Below, piece after piece: positions 36,040 to 47,862 of a stretch of DNA of 64,000 nucleotides. Both the position numbers and the translations under genes were made by a program. Source of the DNA: Branchinecta lynchi. Taxonomy: Eukaryota > Arthropoda > Branchiopoda > Anostraca > Branchinectidae. Location: contig JAKZAP010000018.1 in NCBI GenBank assembly GCA_023053575.1, forward strand, positions 11,160,001 through 11,224,000. The letters are read 5' to 3'. Each line of letters opens with the position of its first letter. The stretch's first letter is position 1. The notes under the pieces are model-generated. The model worked only from the letters and a program-made list of their open reading frames with translations, ran no database searches and was not told the DNA's origin.

Positions 36040-36470
36040 TTCCCCTAGGACATCTACCAGGGTTACCTTTCAGTAATCCACGCAGTGTAGTTTCATTTCC
36101 TTTTCGTACACCGTATCCCACAACGATCCTAGCTGGAGGCGTTGATACGAAAGTAAGAATCCCTGGGATACGCCTAATAACATTCCACAGCACTTAGCTA
36201 CACCTTGACGACTCGGAGGTCCATTAGGGAGCCTCGTTGGGCCCAACAATAAATCAGGATCCCCGGAACATGAATTAGCCGTTGATGCATTAGGAGTATG
36301 TGACGATCGGGATTCCCAGCGTCGGTCTGGGAGTACCAGCAGATTTCCCGTGAAATCCCTGGGAATCGGGGAAACAAATTGACCGTTTGAACGGAGGCTG
36401 CCTAATGGGATTAATGGAGTTAGGGTCTTTTAATCGCCTTTCCGTAGTTGACTGTAATTACTGCCTTTGG
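36040..36470. promoter_or_regulatory. Candidate cis-regulatory block
   Basis: Repeat-free sequence with TAAT/ATTA words (CCTAATAACATT, TGAATTAGCC, GCATTAGGAG, CCTAATGGGATTAATGG) and several GGGATTCCC/GGGAATC words. Function is inferred only. Confidence 0.3.
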
Positions 36471-36734
36471 ACGGTATTTCGCGGAAATAAATGTCGCCAA
36501 ATGACACAGCCCCAAGATTTCGCAAAACAAATTAAAAGTCTGGACGCAGCAAGTCTACTGTATTCAAAACGGGTAAAAGAAACACCACGTGTCACTTTAG
36601 TGGTCGGGCTTTTTTCTATTTTGATCGGAAATCGAAAATTAGTGTGGTTTTCTTCAAGACTATCTTTAAGATGACTATTTTCTACGTTTCTTGAATGTCC
36701 TTTCAAAACAAAATTCTTTCTCTAAAAAAACAAA

Positions 36735-37830
36735 ATCGAAACAAAGGTCCATCGAAACAAAGGTTTCGATGGGATCCCGAAAGTTTTAATATTTGATCCA
36801 GACAATCGGGTCTTATAGGGGCCCAGTCTTCGCCAGACTCCTTGAGCACTTTACTAGTAAAATTTAGAAACAGATTAAGGCAAATGGTAATCATCTGAAA
36901 AGACAAATGTGGATTCAGCATGTGTGTTTAGCCTGCGTCATATCTAATTTGACGAAAGTTCCTGCCTTACTTCTGACAAATTTCCGTTTTCAACCGGATT
37001 CCAGGCGAACTACGTGTCTTGCAAAAAATTTAAGTTCAAAAACGGATTTAGCGTGTCTCCTTATCCATATGTCGAACCTCTAATCAACTTCAGAGAAAAC
37101 AAATTTTCCGATTTCAGCCGGATTAGCGGCGAACTGTGTCCAGGTAGAAAATGTTTGTCATGCACGAATTCACATGTGTAAATCGAACACCTAATGCAAT
37201 TCATATAAAACTTTTACTTTTAACAAATTTTCCGGTTTTGACCGATTTCCGGGCGATCTACTTGTCCGACGAGAAATAATTTTCATATTCGGATTCAGCA
37301 TGTTTCCCTATCCGTAAATCGAACCTCTAATCAACTTCAGATGAAACTTTTATTTTTGACAAATTTTCTGGTTTTGGCCGGATTCCGGGCGATCTACTTG
37401 TCCGAGGAGAAAATCATTTACATATTTGGATTCAGCATGTCCCCTTACCCCTAAATCGGACATCTAAATCAACTTCAGATAAAACTTTTAACAAACTTTC
37501 CGGTTTTGGCCGGATTCTGGGTGAACTACTTGTCCGTCGAGAAAATGGTTTTCATATTCTTTCTCAGCATGTTGTCATAACCTTAATCGAATATCTCATT
37601 AGGTTTTAAAAAAAAATGTTTCGCCCCTTAATTTGAAACCCCTCCCCTAAATATGTAGGTATCGGGCCCATCTACGAATTCCTTTCCCTTGAATCGAGGA
37701 ATCCTCACACCAAGTTTCATCAAAATATCTCATTCCCTTCTATAGTTATCGTGCTGACAGACGGACGGACACACCGATAACTTTCGCGATGTCATAGGTA
37801 TCCCTCCACTTACGTTTTGGGATCCCAAAA
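36735..37830. mobile_element. Minisatellite-bearing element family M, copy 2
   Basis: Starts CAAAGGTTTCGATGGGATCC and ends GTTTTGGGATCCCAAAAAC after GATGTCATAGGTATCCCTCC. In between are repeated units with CCGGATTCCGGGCGATCTAC, TTGTCCGA and ATTCAGCATGT. Confidence 0.85.
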
Positions 37831-37839
37831 ACATATTCT

Positions 37840-38990
37840 TATCGTTATCTCTGTCTGTCCGTCGGTCGGCCGGTCTGTCGGTCCGGGTTTTGCTAGTTTT
37901 GCACTTCCACATAAGCTAGGATGATGAAACTTGGCACACTCATTATGGACCCGACCAGATTATCTTGGCAAAAGTCACTTTCGAGATACGCCAATCGGGG
38001 GTGGGGGGGGGGGGTGAAGGAAGGGGGAATCCGGAAACTTGAGGTATTTATAACTTTTGAACGGTTTATCGAAACCTTTGAACGGGTGATCGGAACTTGA
38101 TCTTCAGAAAGACCTCGTGTTTGAGACGACCCAGTTCAATTGTGGACCGGATGGGAGGAGTTCGAGGGGGGGGGAACCGGAAATCTTGGGAAACGCTTAG
38201 AGTCGAGGGATCGGGATGGAACTTGGTGGAAAGAACAAGCACAAACCCTAGATATGTCGCTGACATAACCAGCCCGGTTTCGGGCACAGCGAGGGGGAGT
38301 TGGAAGGGGGGTGGCGGAATTCCGGCTATCCAATGAGTTCGGTACTTGCTGATGTACTATGACGATCAAACTTCGCAGACATATCAGGGACCCAAACAGA
38401 CTGAACTGAGAATAGTCGTTTTTCCGATCCGACCATCCTGGGGGGAGTGGAGGGATGGGGAATTTGGAATCTAGTGGCATGCGTGACTTTTGGACGGGTG
38501 ATGGTATTTGAATGAGACTTGGTAACTGGAAAGAGCTATCGTCTCAGATGTTCTATTTCATTTCTGGACCGGATCCGATTCTTGTTGGAGGGATTGGAGG
38601 GGGCATCGCAAATCTCGTGAACGCTTAGAGTCAAGGGGTCGGGATGAAATTTGGTGGGAGAACAATCATAAACCCTAGATACGTTCGTGACGGAACCAGA
38701 TCGTATCGTAACTCTTTGGTGGGAGGTGGAGGGGGTTTCCCGGAATTCCGGTGATCGCGAATTACGATACTTCCGGATGGGATAAAGACGATGAAACTTG
38801 GCAGGCATATTGGTGACCCGACCGAATGCTCTAGGAATCCCTTAGGTTGCGAACGGGTGGTCCGATTCGAGTGAAACTTTATGGGCGATAAGAACTGATG
38901 ACTAGATATGCAAAATGTGTGTCCAACTACATGCAGCCATGGTCGGGGGAGTTTAAGGAATTTTTGCATTTTCGTTTTCTCATTTTTGAC
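37840..38990. repeat. Second tandem family next to M: unit about 430 bp
   Basis: GTCTGTCCGTCGGTCGGC-type simple repeat, then units starting ATGATGAAACTTGGCACACT (37921), ATGACGATCAAACTTCGCAG (about 38358) and AGACGATGAAACTTGGCAGG (about 38785). Each is followed by GACCCGACCxxA, a GTGGGGGG run and GAACGGGTGAT-type words. About 2.5 diverged units. Confidence 0.7.
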
Positions 38991-39029
38991 GTAATTGTAG
39001 GTGGCTAGTTATGGACCGGACAGATTATT

Positions 39030-39480
39030 CTTTTTTTTTTACTTATAGTGCCAGCAAGCCATGCTGATAAGCCTCAAGGAAGAACTATGGGCAGCACCTT
39101 TAGCAACACCCAGTATGTATTAATTTAAAACTCCAGGGAAGCTTACCAGAGGCAAATCTTCACAAAACTACTTCGTGTTCTATCACGATGATTTCCCCAC
39201 AATCCTTGTCCCCCCGGGGCATGATTTATCTCTGCGAGACATTCTGGTGGCCAACGTCTGACTGTAATCAATATTGGAAATTAAAATACGGTGGCCGTTG
39301 ACGACACACGTCTCCTCATTAGGGTCCTATTCATAGATGTCGAGCTACTGGATAGTGCTCTAAATGTGGGCTACTGGCTAAAAGCATCAGGAAACAGCGA
39401 ACGTCGTTCGACACATTACCATAGGAGGAATCCTGGCTGTCTTTGCTTCGAAGCGACTCCGAGGAGTAACATAGTGGGAC
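39030..39480. other. Repeat-free block, unassigned frame overlaps
   Basis: A 142-codon frame (39291-39719, +) begins here, with hydrophobic stretches in its second half. I see no recognisable domain and no splice or codon evidence, so I do not call it a gene. The block 39040-39300 could be regulatory (TGTAATCAATATT, CATGATTTATC). Confidence 0.3.
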
Positions 39481-40129
39481 TTTCTTCTTCCCATCTAACG
39501 GCGTTGTTGGGGTCTATTTGTTTTTCCGTATCATTTGGAATAATGATTTGTTTTCTAGCAACTTTAGAATTTTTCGTTTGCTTGTGCGAAGAAATAGAGT
39601 ACGGTGCACGTTTTGCTCCGTTCTATTTTCATTTTTGTTCTCCGCTGTTATACTTCTATCTGCCGAAATCGGCGAGTAAGCTACATTACAAAAAGAAAAG
39701 CAAGAAAGTATTCATATGAATATAATATTAAGTATGCATATTCATGAGAAAAAGTGAGGATGTTTAGGTAAGTTTTTGCGATTTGTACGATATATTTATA
39801 TCAAACAACAAACACCATAAAAGCGATAATACTCGACAAACTTATTTTCATTTTTGGTATAATATTGCCAAAATTTTACTTAATAAAGCCAAACGGCTTT
39901 TAACTTTATTTTCTCATTCGTTTGAAACGTCAGATCTTTCATCTTGTAGTCATTAATCGTTACTGTATTATATTTATAACGGCTAAACCGACAATGAAAT
40001 GTAGAAATGCTTGTTATCTGACCAATCCGCAAAATTTGAAACCACGGGGATGCACTTAAAATACTTTAAAATCACAGCATTGAAAACTCGAGCAAATTTT
40101 TTCCCCAGTATCACGTGATAACTCTAACA

Positions 40130-40275
40130 TGATAACGATAACACGCCAGTGAAGCTAGGGAAGAATAAGGAACGTCACCCAAACGAACCCTCTAAATTGA
40201 TTCGAAACCTGTGCAAACCAATCAACAACGTTTGTTTTCGTGACATTTCTGGCTCTTGCTAAACACGAAAATGAA
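40130..40275. repeat. Dispersed repeat J, copy 2
   Basis: GTCACCCAAACGAACCCTCT ... AAACCAATCAACAACGTTTG; matches 30500-30645. A family M element begins at its right edge. Confidence 0.75.
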
Positions 40276-41380
40276 AGTCATTTTCTCGCCGGACAGTAGT
40301 TCGCCGAAATCCAGTCAAAACCGATAAGCTTGTTAAAAGTAAAGGTTTTATTTAAACTTGATTAGATCTTCAGTTTAGGGTAGGAAGAAGTGCTGGACAT
40401 TCATATGAAAATCATTTTTTCATCGGACAAGTAGCTCGTGCGGAATCCGGCCGAAAACGGAACATTTGTAACAGCTAATGAGATAGTCGATTTAGGAGAA
40501 AAGGACATGCTGAACAAGAACATGAAAATCGTTTTCTCGCCGGATAAGAAGTAGTCCGCCTGGAACGCGGCTAAAACCGGAAAGCTTATTAAAAGTAAAA
40601 AAAAAACTTGAAGTTGATTAGATGTCCGATTTAAGGGTAAGATGACATGCTGAAGACTTACATGACAATCATTTTTTTGTCGGACAAGTATTTAGCCCGG
40701 AATCCGGCTGAAACCGGAAATTTTGTTAAAAGTAAAAGTTTTATCTGAAGTTGATTAGATGTTCGATGTAGGGGTAAGAAGATATGCTGAATCCGCATTT
40801 GACAATCATTTTACCCGGACATCTAGTTCGCCCGGAATCCAGCTGAAACCGCAAAATTTGTTATAAGAAAAAAGTTGTATCTGTAGTTGATGAGAGACTT
40901 GATGTGTTGGTAAGGAGGCATGCTGAGTCCGTATATGAAGATTATTTCTCCGTCAGAGGAATCTGGCAAAAACCTGAAAATGTGTTAAAATTTAAAAGTT
41001 TTATCTGAAGTTGATTAGATGCCCGAGATATAGGGGTAAGAAGATACGCTTAATGTGTGTTTGAGGTTTAGTTTTTGTCGGGCAAGGAGTTCGCCCAGAA
41101 TCCGGTCGAAACCAGAGATTTGGCAGAAGTAAGGCAGGAAGTTTTGATCGATTTCGTCAAAATAGATGTGACGTATAGCCTAGGGGCATACATGTTGAAT
41201 CCATTTCTGAACTTGGTTTTCTCAGATGATTAGCCATTTGCCTTATTCTGTTTCTAAATCTTAATAGTAAAAATGTTCAATGAGTCTGGCGAAGACCGGA
41301 TGTCTAAAATACCAAATTGTCTGGATCAGATATTAAATTTTTGGGATCCCATCAAAACCTTTGGTCTTGTTCCTTTCGAT
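40270..41380. mobile_element. Minisatellite-bearing element family M, copy 3 (opposite orientation)
   Basis: Repeated units with GAAAACCGGAAA-type words, AAAGTTTTATCTGAAGTTGA then TTAGATG, GGGGTAAGAAGA and ATGCTGAA. Ends TTTTTGGGATCCCATCAAAA then CCTTTGGTCTTGTTC. The simple-repeat end seen in copy 4 is missing. Confidence 0.82.
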
Positions 41381-41491
41381 TTGACTGTCTTGTACGCAAG
41401 AAACAATCCAAGGTAGTGAAACAATTTAGTGAAGTATTCAAATAAGCATACCTCTACTGGAAGGGGGTGGAGAATCACTGTGAAAGAATCC

Positions 41492-41650
41492 CTACACTGT
41501 AAGTTTCTCCGACTAAGGATGCAGTATTTGCTACTGGGATTAGTCTTATCTCTACTGGGATAAGATTAATCCGAATCAGGGGTAATTTTATCTCAATAAA
41601 GACAAGATTAATCCCAGTAGCAAATACTGCAAGACTTTTTTTTACAGTCT
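41492..41650. mobile_element. MITE family I (ACTGTAA, GCAGTATTTGCT) copy 1
   Basis: ACTGTAAGTTTCTCCGACTA ... GCAGTATTTGCTACTGGGAT ... ATCCCAGTAGCAAATACTGC ... TTTTACAGT. Copies at 51045-51885 (nested insertions) and 58180-58350. Confidence 0.82.
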
Positions 41651-42660
41651 ATAGCACTTAGAATGAAGACCAGAAACGAGTTCGACGACCTATTTCTTAG
41701 CAAGTAATACCGAGAAAACTGTGTGCCATCTTTCATATGATACCACATCTCACCACGTAATGTAGCTAATCTATATCTAACCTTACTTCTTCTTCTAATT
41801 TTGTCAGCGGACAAATTAGGATTTGGTTGGCACGCCATGGCCAGAGGACTATTGGGGGTCAATTCCTGCGTTAGTGTCAGTAGGCTTACTGTTTTTATAA
41901 CGCCTGAGACTTAGTTAACTCGCTCGCAATTCCTCAAGCGAATGTGGCCGTTTTCAGACGTTAGACTTCATCGTAAGAAGGTTTGGATAGCAAGTTTGCA
42001 AATAATTTACTAATATTTTTGCGATCAACTTTGTTTCACTTTTAGTCGAAACTCAATACCACATTAACAGACTCACCTATATTTATGACTCCAAATATGG
42101 CGGTCACAAAAATACTGTCCCATGAATACCGTGGAAATTCAGTTCGTTAGTTTACCGTTCACTGAATAGGAATAATATAAAAACGTCTCCCTGGACTGTC
42201 TTGAGGTAAACCAAAGATCTAGAAATTCGAGACTCCTATTTCTTTAGTCCCCACTGTACAGTGCAAGAAGAAATCTACAAAGGGTCCGCCCGGGTATTGT
42301 CATCTAAATCCGATTCCCCTTGTGTAGAATTTAAATCCTATAACGAGGATTACATGGACCTTCGCCCAGCATTCTCAAACCAGGTTGAAATAGGTATCAG
42401 CCATGTCATCGAGGATATTTGATACCTTTTGATGAAGATTTTAGATTAGTTCACCGGACTGGAAAATAGGCATGTTGTTTATAAGGGCGAATTCTTGAGT
42501 TTCAGTTTCACGGTTCTTATAGTCTGTCAAAATATTATTTGGTGGATCAAGGTGAAAGGATTGGGCAGCTGGGCCTGGACACAATGACCACGTGAAGCAC
42601 ATCGCGTCGCTCCTACTAATTCTTCAGATTGCCATGTGAATGAACAGGAGAATCTAAAAC
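41651..42660. other. Intergenic, no feature recognised
   Basis: No repeat boundary, RNA gene or domain-bearing frame is seen. The 84-codon minus-strand frame at 41608-41862 overlaps family I and is unassigned. Confidence 0.4.
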
Positions 42661-42664
42661 ATTG

Positions 42665-42740
42665 ACCAGTTCAGTTCAGTTTTATTAAAAAAAAAAAAAA
42701 AAATGTCAACCCATGCGAAGCTCCATGGCCCGTTACATAG
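42665..42740 (-). mobile_element. Inverted LINE-type 3' tail
   Basis: CAGTTCAGTTCAGTTTTATT, A17, then GTCAACCCATGCGAAGCTCC: on the minus strand a retroelement end with poly-T/AACTG tail. Confidence 0.4.
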
Positions 42741-42825
42741 ATAAAGCATCAGCTAAGCCTTACTGTCTGTAATAACTGTTCTTTAGGCTGTATGTAATAA
42801 CTGTTCGTTAGGCCTTCGCATTGAA

Positions 42826-43155
42826 GGATGATGATTGTTTATTTATTAGCATAATGAGTAGGTGAGCTCGCTGGCTCTTCTCTTACTCCTATTCCCTCGT
42901 ACAAAACTGTTGACCAGTGAAGTCTATGATAACAAGTAGAGTTAGAGAACAAGTACACATACCGTAATAAGACAGCTATTTATTGATTATAGATTGAACT
43001 GATGATGGAGTAATTGTTTATTAGCACTGCTTTTTGCATTGATGCTGATTTATTTTTTATAACATAATAAGTAAATATGCTAGCGCTTCTTCTGCTTTCC
43101 CTCAGAAGACTGTTGATCAATGAAGTGTGTGAGAACAAGGATAATATTGCAAAGG
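42826..43155. repeat. Diverged direct duplication, about 215-bp spacing
   Basis: GATGATTGTTTATTTATTAG ... AACTGTTGACCAGTGAAGTC ... AACAAG at 42826-42940 is echoed at 43035-43145 (GATGCTGATTTATTTTTTAT ... GACTGTTGATCAATGAAGTG). Just before it, CTGTAATAACTGTTC is duplicated at 26-bp spacing (42765-42815). Confidence 0.65.
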
Positions 43156-43229
43156 AGATTTGAAAAAGAAACACAGATTAACAAGTATAAAATGCAAACA
43201 AAAACTTAAATTTCGAAACTTCGTTAATC

Positions 43230-43560
43230 AATCACTGTTTCTGCTGATGCCCTTTGCGACACATTTGGCTGGCCCAGGGCTTACTGCGAAAATTAAGGAG
43301 CAAATGTCGGATGCCCAAATAGGTAAAATAGACGCCCGCCCATGGGTCCCCGAGGGGCTGCCCATTCCGCGGTATTTAATTTACACCCTTTCCTGGCACA
43401 AACTATACCGGCGATAAATTAGGCGATTCAGCCATGTCACTCCTAAATATATCAATTTAAACACGTGGCAACCGGCGCAGGCACTGGGCACTTTGATGTG
43501 TACCAAAATCGAGAGTGGGCAACCCCTAGTAGATCCCAATCCTTTGAGGGGCCCCGCAAC
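43230..43560. promoter_or_regulatory. Candidate cis-regulatory block
   Basis: Repeat-free GC-balanced sequence with GGCGATAAATTAGGCG, CTAAATATATCAATTTAA, CACGTG (43461) and CTTTGATGTG (TCF-like). Function is inferred only. Confidence 0.3.
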
Positions 43561-44404
43561 AAAGGAGTACTAAATTTTGTGTAAAAAAATCGTCAATAAC
43601 ACTAATAACTGTTAATGTTTAGTTTTGTGCAATCAAATTGGTTTATGGAGTTTTGGTTTAATAATTCTTGAGAAGGGTGTGAAATTTTGACTGGCTAGGG
43701 CCCTCCTCCGCAGGGAGGCCAGCTCCAGGAAGATCTTCTGAGACCCTAAACCCTGTTGAAGGACCCGACCCGTCTGACCTATAACACTAACAGGCTATCG
43801 CTCCGTCCGTTCTTGTACTCGCAGACCCCAGTGATGCCAGATGGGCTTGTTTCTATGGGCTTGGGCGGAAGATCTTTTTTGTTGGGTTTGGGACGCGAAA
43901 GTTTTAAAATGCCGCTTGTTTTGGGCGTTTTCTTGGAACCGGGAGACTATTACTGTTACAAACCTCTATTACAGTATAGGCTGGCAACAATACAGTTCGG
44001 TCCAATCTTTTCTTGGTTTTCTTATATTCTGTCAGTTATTCTACATAATAAACCTGGGCTGTCTGCTCCCGACGGAAAGTGGTATATAAGCTTCTGGTAA
44101 TACTTGCTGGTTTCAAATTAAACACGGGCTGTACTATACCCTTGTTCAAGGCCGAAATGTTGTTTCACATCTTATGTGGGTAGGATCTGGGTCGCTTAAA
44201 GTGTTTAACTAGACAGATCCAAGGATCATTCTGGCTAGAGCCTGGAATTTTGTTATGGGTACGAAGTCCCCGTTTAGAACCTTGATTCCGAAGCTCGTTC
44301 CCGTTCCGGCCATACGTTGGGGGGGGCTAGGATTTTTGGAATCTGAGAGATACGATTTCAACAAATCTTCAAAGCAGGTAAGACCGAATGTCCTATTTGA
44401 TAGT

Positions 44405-44615
44405 TCAAAACCGATACGTCAGCTGAATTTTATTGGAGCTATATTTCGTTTTTCCCACAAAGTTCGTTTACCAACTTGAGCGGTTTTGAGCCTGAAGAGG
44501 ACCCTTGCCAAGAAGGGCCAAAATATAGCTCCAATAAAATTCAGCTGACGTATCCATTTTGCACTCTCGAATATGATTCGCGGTCAGCTTTGGCTGAAGG
44601 AATATTTTCCGAAGG
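44405..44615. mobile_element. PLE-type foldback element, compact copy
   Basis: Arms AACCGATACGTCAGCTGAAT then TTTATTGGAGCTATATTTCG and ATATAGCTCCAATAAAATTC then AGCTGACGTATCC. The right arm (+) has GAGC-CTGAAGA-helix II-AAAATATA-GCTC: helix I pairs, but GAAA has become AAAA. Followed by GATTCGCGGTCAGCTTTGGC, the family subterminus. Confidence 0.82.
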
Positions 44616-44699
44616 TCCTACTTAGGTCCTTCAGTGGGACAAATTCCAAACCCGACCTGACCTCCGTGAGCAATCGGAGGGGATTCCTTGATTGGATTA

Positions 44700-44897
44700 G
44701 AACAACTAAGAACAGAAAATGAGTATAAATGACACAAACACGGAAATTATACTTACGATGTCCACGCGACCTAGGGGAAGCAACGGCGTCATTTTATAAG
44801 TAGTGAACTGATAGACAAAAATGGTCCTCAGCCGGGATTTGAACCCAGGACCCTCTGCTTACAAGGCAGTCACTCTACCACTGAGCTACCGAAGGGC
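44700..44897 (-). mobile_element. tRNA-derived SINE family 1 with complete tRNA-like head
   Basis: Head 44825-44895: CCTTCGG/CTGAGGA acceptor (6 of 7 pairs, two wobbles, first pair C-A broken), D arm GCTCAGTGGTAGAGT, anticodon arm ACTGC-CTTGTAA-GCAGA (anticodon TGT, Thr type), variable GGGTC, T arm CTGGG-TTCAAAT-CCCGG. Length is 71 nt. The body (TTTTTGTCTATCAGTTCACT then ACTTATAA) matches the copy at 15561-15690. That shared 3' body is why I call it a SINE rather than a tRNA-Thr gene. Confidence 0.7.
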
Positions 44898-45319
44898 TTG
44901 TTTCTTGCTTAAAAAGGTCAAAGTTTGGTGAACGACTTAAAATCCACTTTACACAACTTCCTGACATAAAGATGTAAATCGCGTGGTTTCTTAAAGAGTT
45001 TATAACTTTGTATACCCCCCCCCCCTCCTGAAATGACGCCTCTGAAATCAGCCAGTTACGCCATTTCATTAAACCCTTGAGGTGAGATTTGTTTACATTC
45101 TGTGCCAGGTAACTTTAGAGCAGTTTTCAAATACTCATAAGTCATTACGTCGTAGTACGTAGTAACTTTTAGTAACGTCGTAGTAACTTTTAACCTATTT
45201 ATTGAAAAATAAAATAGCTACGCCTTCCTCCCCTCCCCCCTCCGAATGACTCGAATGAAACCAGTAGTAGTTGATTAGCAAATATTTTGGTAAAATTGGG
45301 GTCGAGCTTGTTTAGGCTT

Positions 45320-46545
45320 GTTGGGATCCCAAAACGTAAGTGGAGGGATACCTATGACATCGCAAAAGTCGTCCGTCCGTCCGTCTGTCCGTCCGTCTGT
45401 AAGCACGATAACTCTCGAAGGGAATGAGATATTTTGATGGAACTTGGTATGAGGATTGTTTGGGTCAAGGGTAAGGTCGATTTCGTAGATGGACTTTGTA
45501 GCCCTATATTTGGGGGTGGGGGAGGGGGTTCAAGTTAAGGGACAAACAAAATATTTTTAAACAGCTAATGTGATAGTCGATTATGGGGTAAGAAGACATG
45601 CTGAGCACGATGGTGACAATTATTTTCTCGCCGGACAAGTAGTTCGTCCGGAATCCGGCAAAAACCGGAAAGTTTGTTAAAAGTAAAAGTTTCATTTGAA
45701 GTTGATTAAATGTTTGATTTAGGGGTAAGAAGAAATGCTGAGCACGATGGTGAAAACCATTTTCTCGCTGGACGAGTAGTTCGTCTGGAATCCGGCAAAA
45801 ACCGGAAAGTGGTTAAAAGTAAGAGTTTCATTTGAAGTTGATTAAATGTTTGATTTAGGGGTAAGAAGACATGCTGAGCATGATGGTGAAAATCATTTTG
45901 TCGCCGGACAAGCAGTTCGTCCGGAATCCGGCTAAAACCGGAAAGTTGGTTAAAAGTAACAGTTTCATTTGAAGTTGATTAAATGTTTGATTTATATGTA
46001 AGAAGACATGCTGAACCCGATGGTGAAAACCATTTTCTCGCCGGACAACTAGTTTGCCTGTAATCCGGCCAAAACCGGAAAATATGTTAAAAGTAAAAGC
46101 TTTATCTGAAGTTGATTGGATGATATATTTAGGGGTAAGAAGAGACGCTGAGTCTGTATATAATGATCACTTTTTACCCGGACATATAATTAGTCCGGAA
46201 TCGGGTTGTACCCGCATTTTTTCTAAGTCAAAATTTTATTTAAAGTTGATTAGATTTCTTTATAGGGATAAGGAGATACGCCGGCTTCGTTTCTGAATTT
46301 TTCTTTTTTTGCTGGACTAGTAGTTCGCTCGGAATTATGGCGAAACCGCAAATGTGGCACTAGTAAAGCAGGAAGTTTCGGTCAATATCGTCAAAATTGA
46401 TATGGCTTATAGAGGTATAGATAGGTAGATAGAATATCTGAACTCGGTTTTCTCTGATGATTAGCCTGGCGAAGCCAAGACCGAATTGTCTGGATCAAAT
46501 CTTAAATTTTTGGGATCCCATCGACACCTTTGGTCTTGTTTTTCA
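45320..46545. mobile_element. Minisatellite-bearing element family M, copy 4 (most complete)
   Basis: Starts TTGGGATCCCAAAACGTAAG, then TGGAGGGATACCTATGACAT, a (GTCCGTCC/GTCT)n run and GAGATATTTTGATGGAACTT. Then five units of about 137 bp (CTGAGCACGATGGTGA-type landmark at 45601, 45738, 45873, 46011, 46148). Ends TTTTTGGGATCCCATCGACA then CCTTTGGTCTTGTT. This layout (unique ends, microsatellite, minisatellite core, no gene) recalls non-autonomous Helitron-type elements such as the pearl elements of molluscs; the class is not proven. Confidence 0.85.
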
Positions 46546-46549
46546 TTCG

Positions 46550-47045
46550 TCAGAGAAAATGGTTACAAGTCAAGGGGCCTGGAGAAAGGTTTATAACAGC
46601 GAAAGTCGTGAGTAGTTCGTTAAAATCGGAGCCGTGACTCGTATATTTTATAATATTGGAACATAAACAGTAAATGGTGCGAGTTGTCCTTTAGCTAAAT
46701 CGTTCCCATAACGAATTTTGAAAGAACTTTAAAGGACACCTGAATAAAGAGTAGGGGAGAGACAGCTAAGACGGACCGGCAGATAAGACGGACCTTTGCA
46801 TTTTAAAATTCAGAGATTGGTAGCAATGCGATCTTGTGGTGACAGTAAGGTACAGCCGTCCAGCCTTCAGTTCTGCCGAAAAAAACAAGAAGATTGGCTT
46901 ATTAGTTTTCAAGAAAACTGAAGTTGATGTTTTAAGAGGCTGTTTTGGAAAAAATTGATGTCAAGCATTTTTTGTGATATCTCTGGTTTGGAAAATAATA
47001 AAAATATTAGGGTTTTGTTACCAGACAGTTCCGACTATCTACTTT
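46550..47045. other. Intergenic, no feature recognised
   Basis: Short repeated word AAGACGGACC (46770-46796). Nothing else seen. Confidence 0.4.
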
Positions 47046-47049
47046 CTTT

Positions 47050-47700
47050 AGAAGTGATGACACCTCCATTCTGTGCCATCTAGCGAGTTTGGCGACTGTT
47101 TAAAATCTAACCGTTGCAGATAATGCGGACCCCATGATTTGTTGAACCCATGACCCCAAATTGATTTTAAAGTTGCACCTCCCCCACCCAAACCGTTCAT
47201 GGGCAACTGGGCCCAGATTGCCCAGGAGTAAAGTTCGTTACCCTTGCCAGGAATCAACAGGTATCAAATTGAAACCTGGTAAGATTGTGAGCATTGGGGT
47301 CTCTTTTTACTTGCTGTGGCCCCCCCCCTCCACTTGGTTCAGGGGCAATTGGGCCCAGGTTGTCCATTTTTTAATGTTTTTAATCTGACAATAAGTGGAG
47401 ATAAGGCGATGAAATTCCTTTGTGCTTTAGGATCATAGGGACCGGGGAGAGCTAAACCACTCCCACCCTCCCCGTTCATGGGCAAGTGGGCCCAGAATTG
47501 CCCATGAAAAAAGTTTTTGACCCGTGACTGGAATCAAACTCTAAGCTAGTATACTTGAGGAAAAAAGGTGTAAATACTTATTTTGACGGGTCCCGACCCC
47601 CCCCCCCCCCCTCCCATTCATGGGCAGCTGGGCCCAAATTTCCCATGACTTAAGTTCGTCTATGACTCTTATATATTTGGGGAGTTAAATATCTAAGGAC
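47050..47700. repeat. Tandem array, about 140 bp x 4
   Basis: Landmark CATGGGCAACTGGGCCCAGA then TTGCCCA at about 47198, 47341, 47477 and 47618 (spacing 136-143), each preceded by a C run and CCCCTCC/CCACTT. The array ends where a family H element begins. Confidence 0.8.
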
Positions 47701-47862
47701 AGGCCCGTATCCAGGAATTTTTTTCGGGGGGAGGGGGTGCCTGCGTGTCGGACAAAAAAAAATAGATTAGAGGGGAAAGCCTGTAAAAATGACTATTTGT
47801 GTGTGTTTGGGGGGGGGGGTTCGACCCCCTACCCCCCCCCCCCCCTGGATACGGCCTTGTCT
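47701..47862. mobile_element. Family H element copy 2
   Basis: AGGCCCGTATCCAGGAATTT ... TGCCTGCGTGTCGGAC ... AGCCTGTAAAAATGACTATT ... CCTGGATACGGCCTTG. Confidence 0.9.

Noticed and set aside
39291..39719. 142-codon frame with hydrophobic stretches as a membrane protein
   Set aside because: No family match I can recall, no start or splice support, and it follows directly on minisatellite debris.
44825..44895. A functional tRNA-Thr(TGT) gene
   Set aside because: It folds fairly well, but the first acceptor pair is C-A, two others are wobbles, and the downstream body is shared with another locus, which fits a SINE head.
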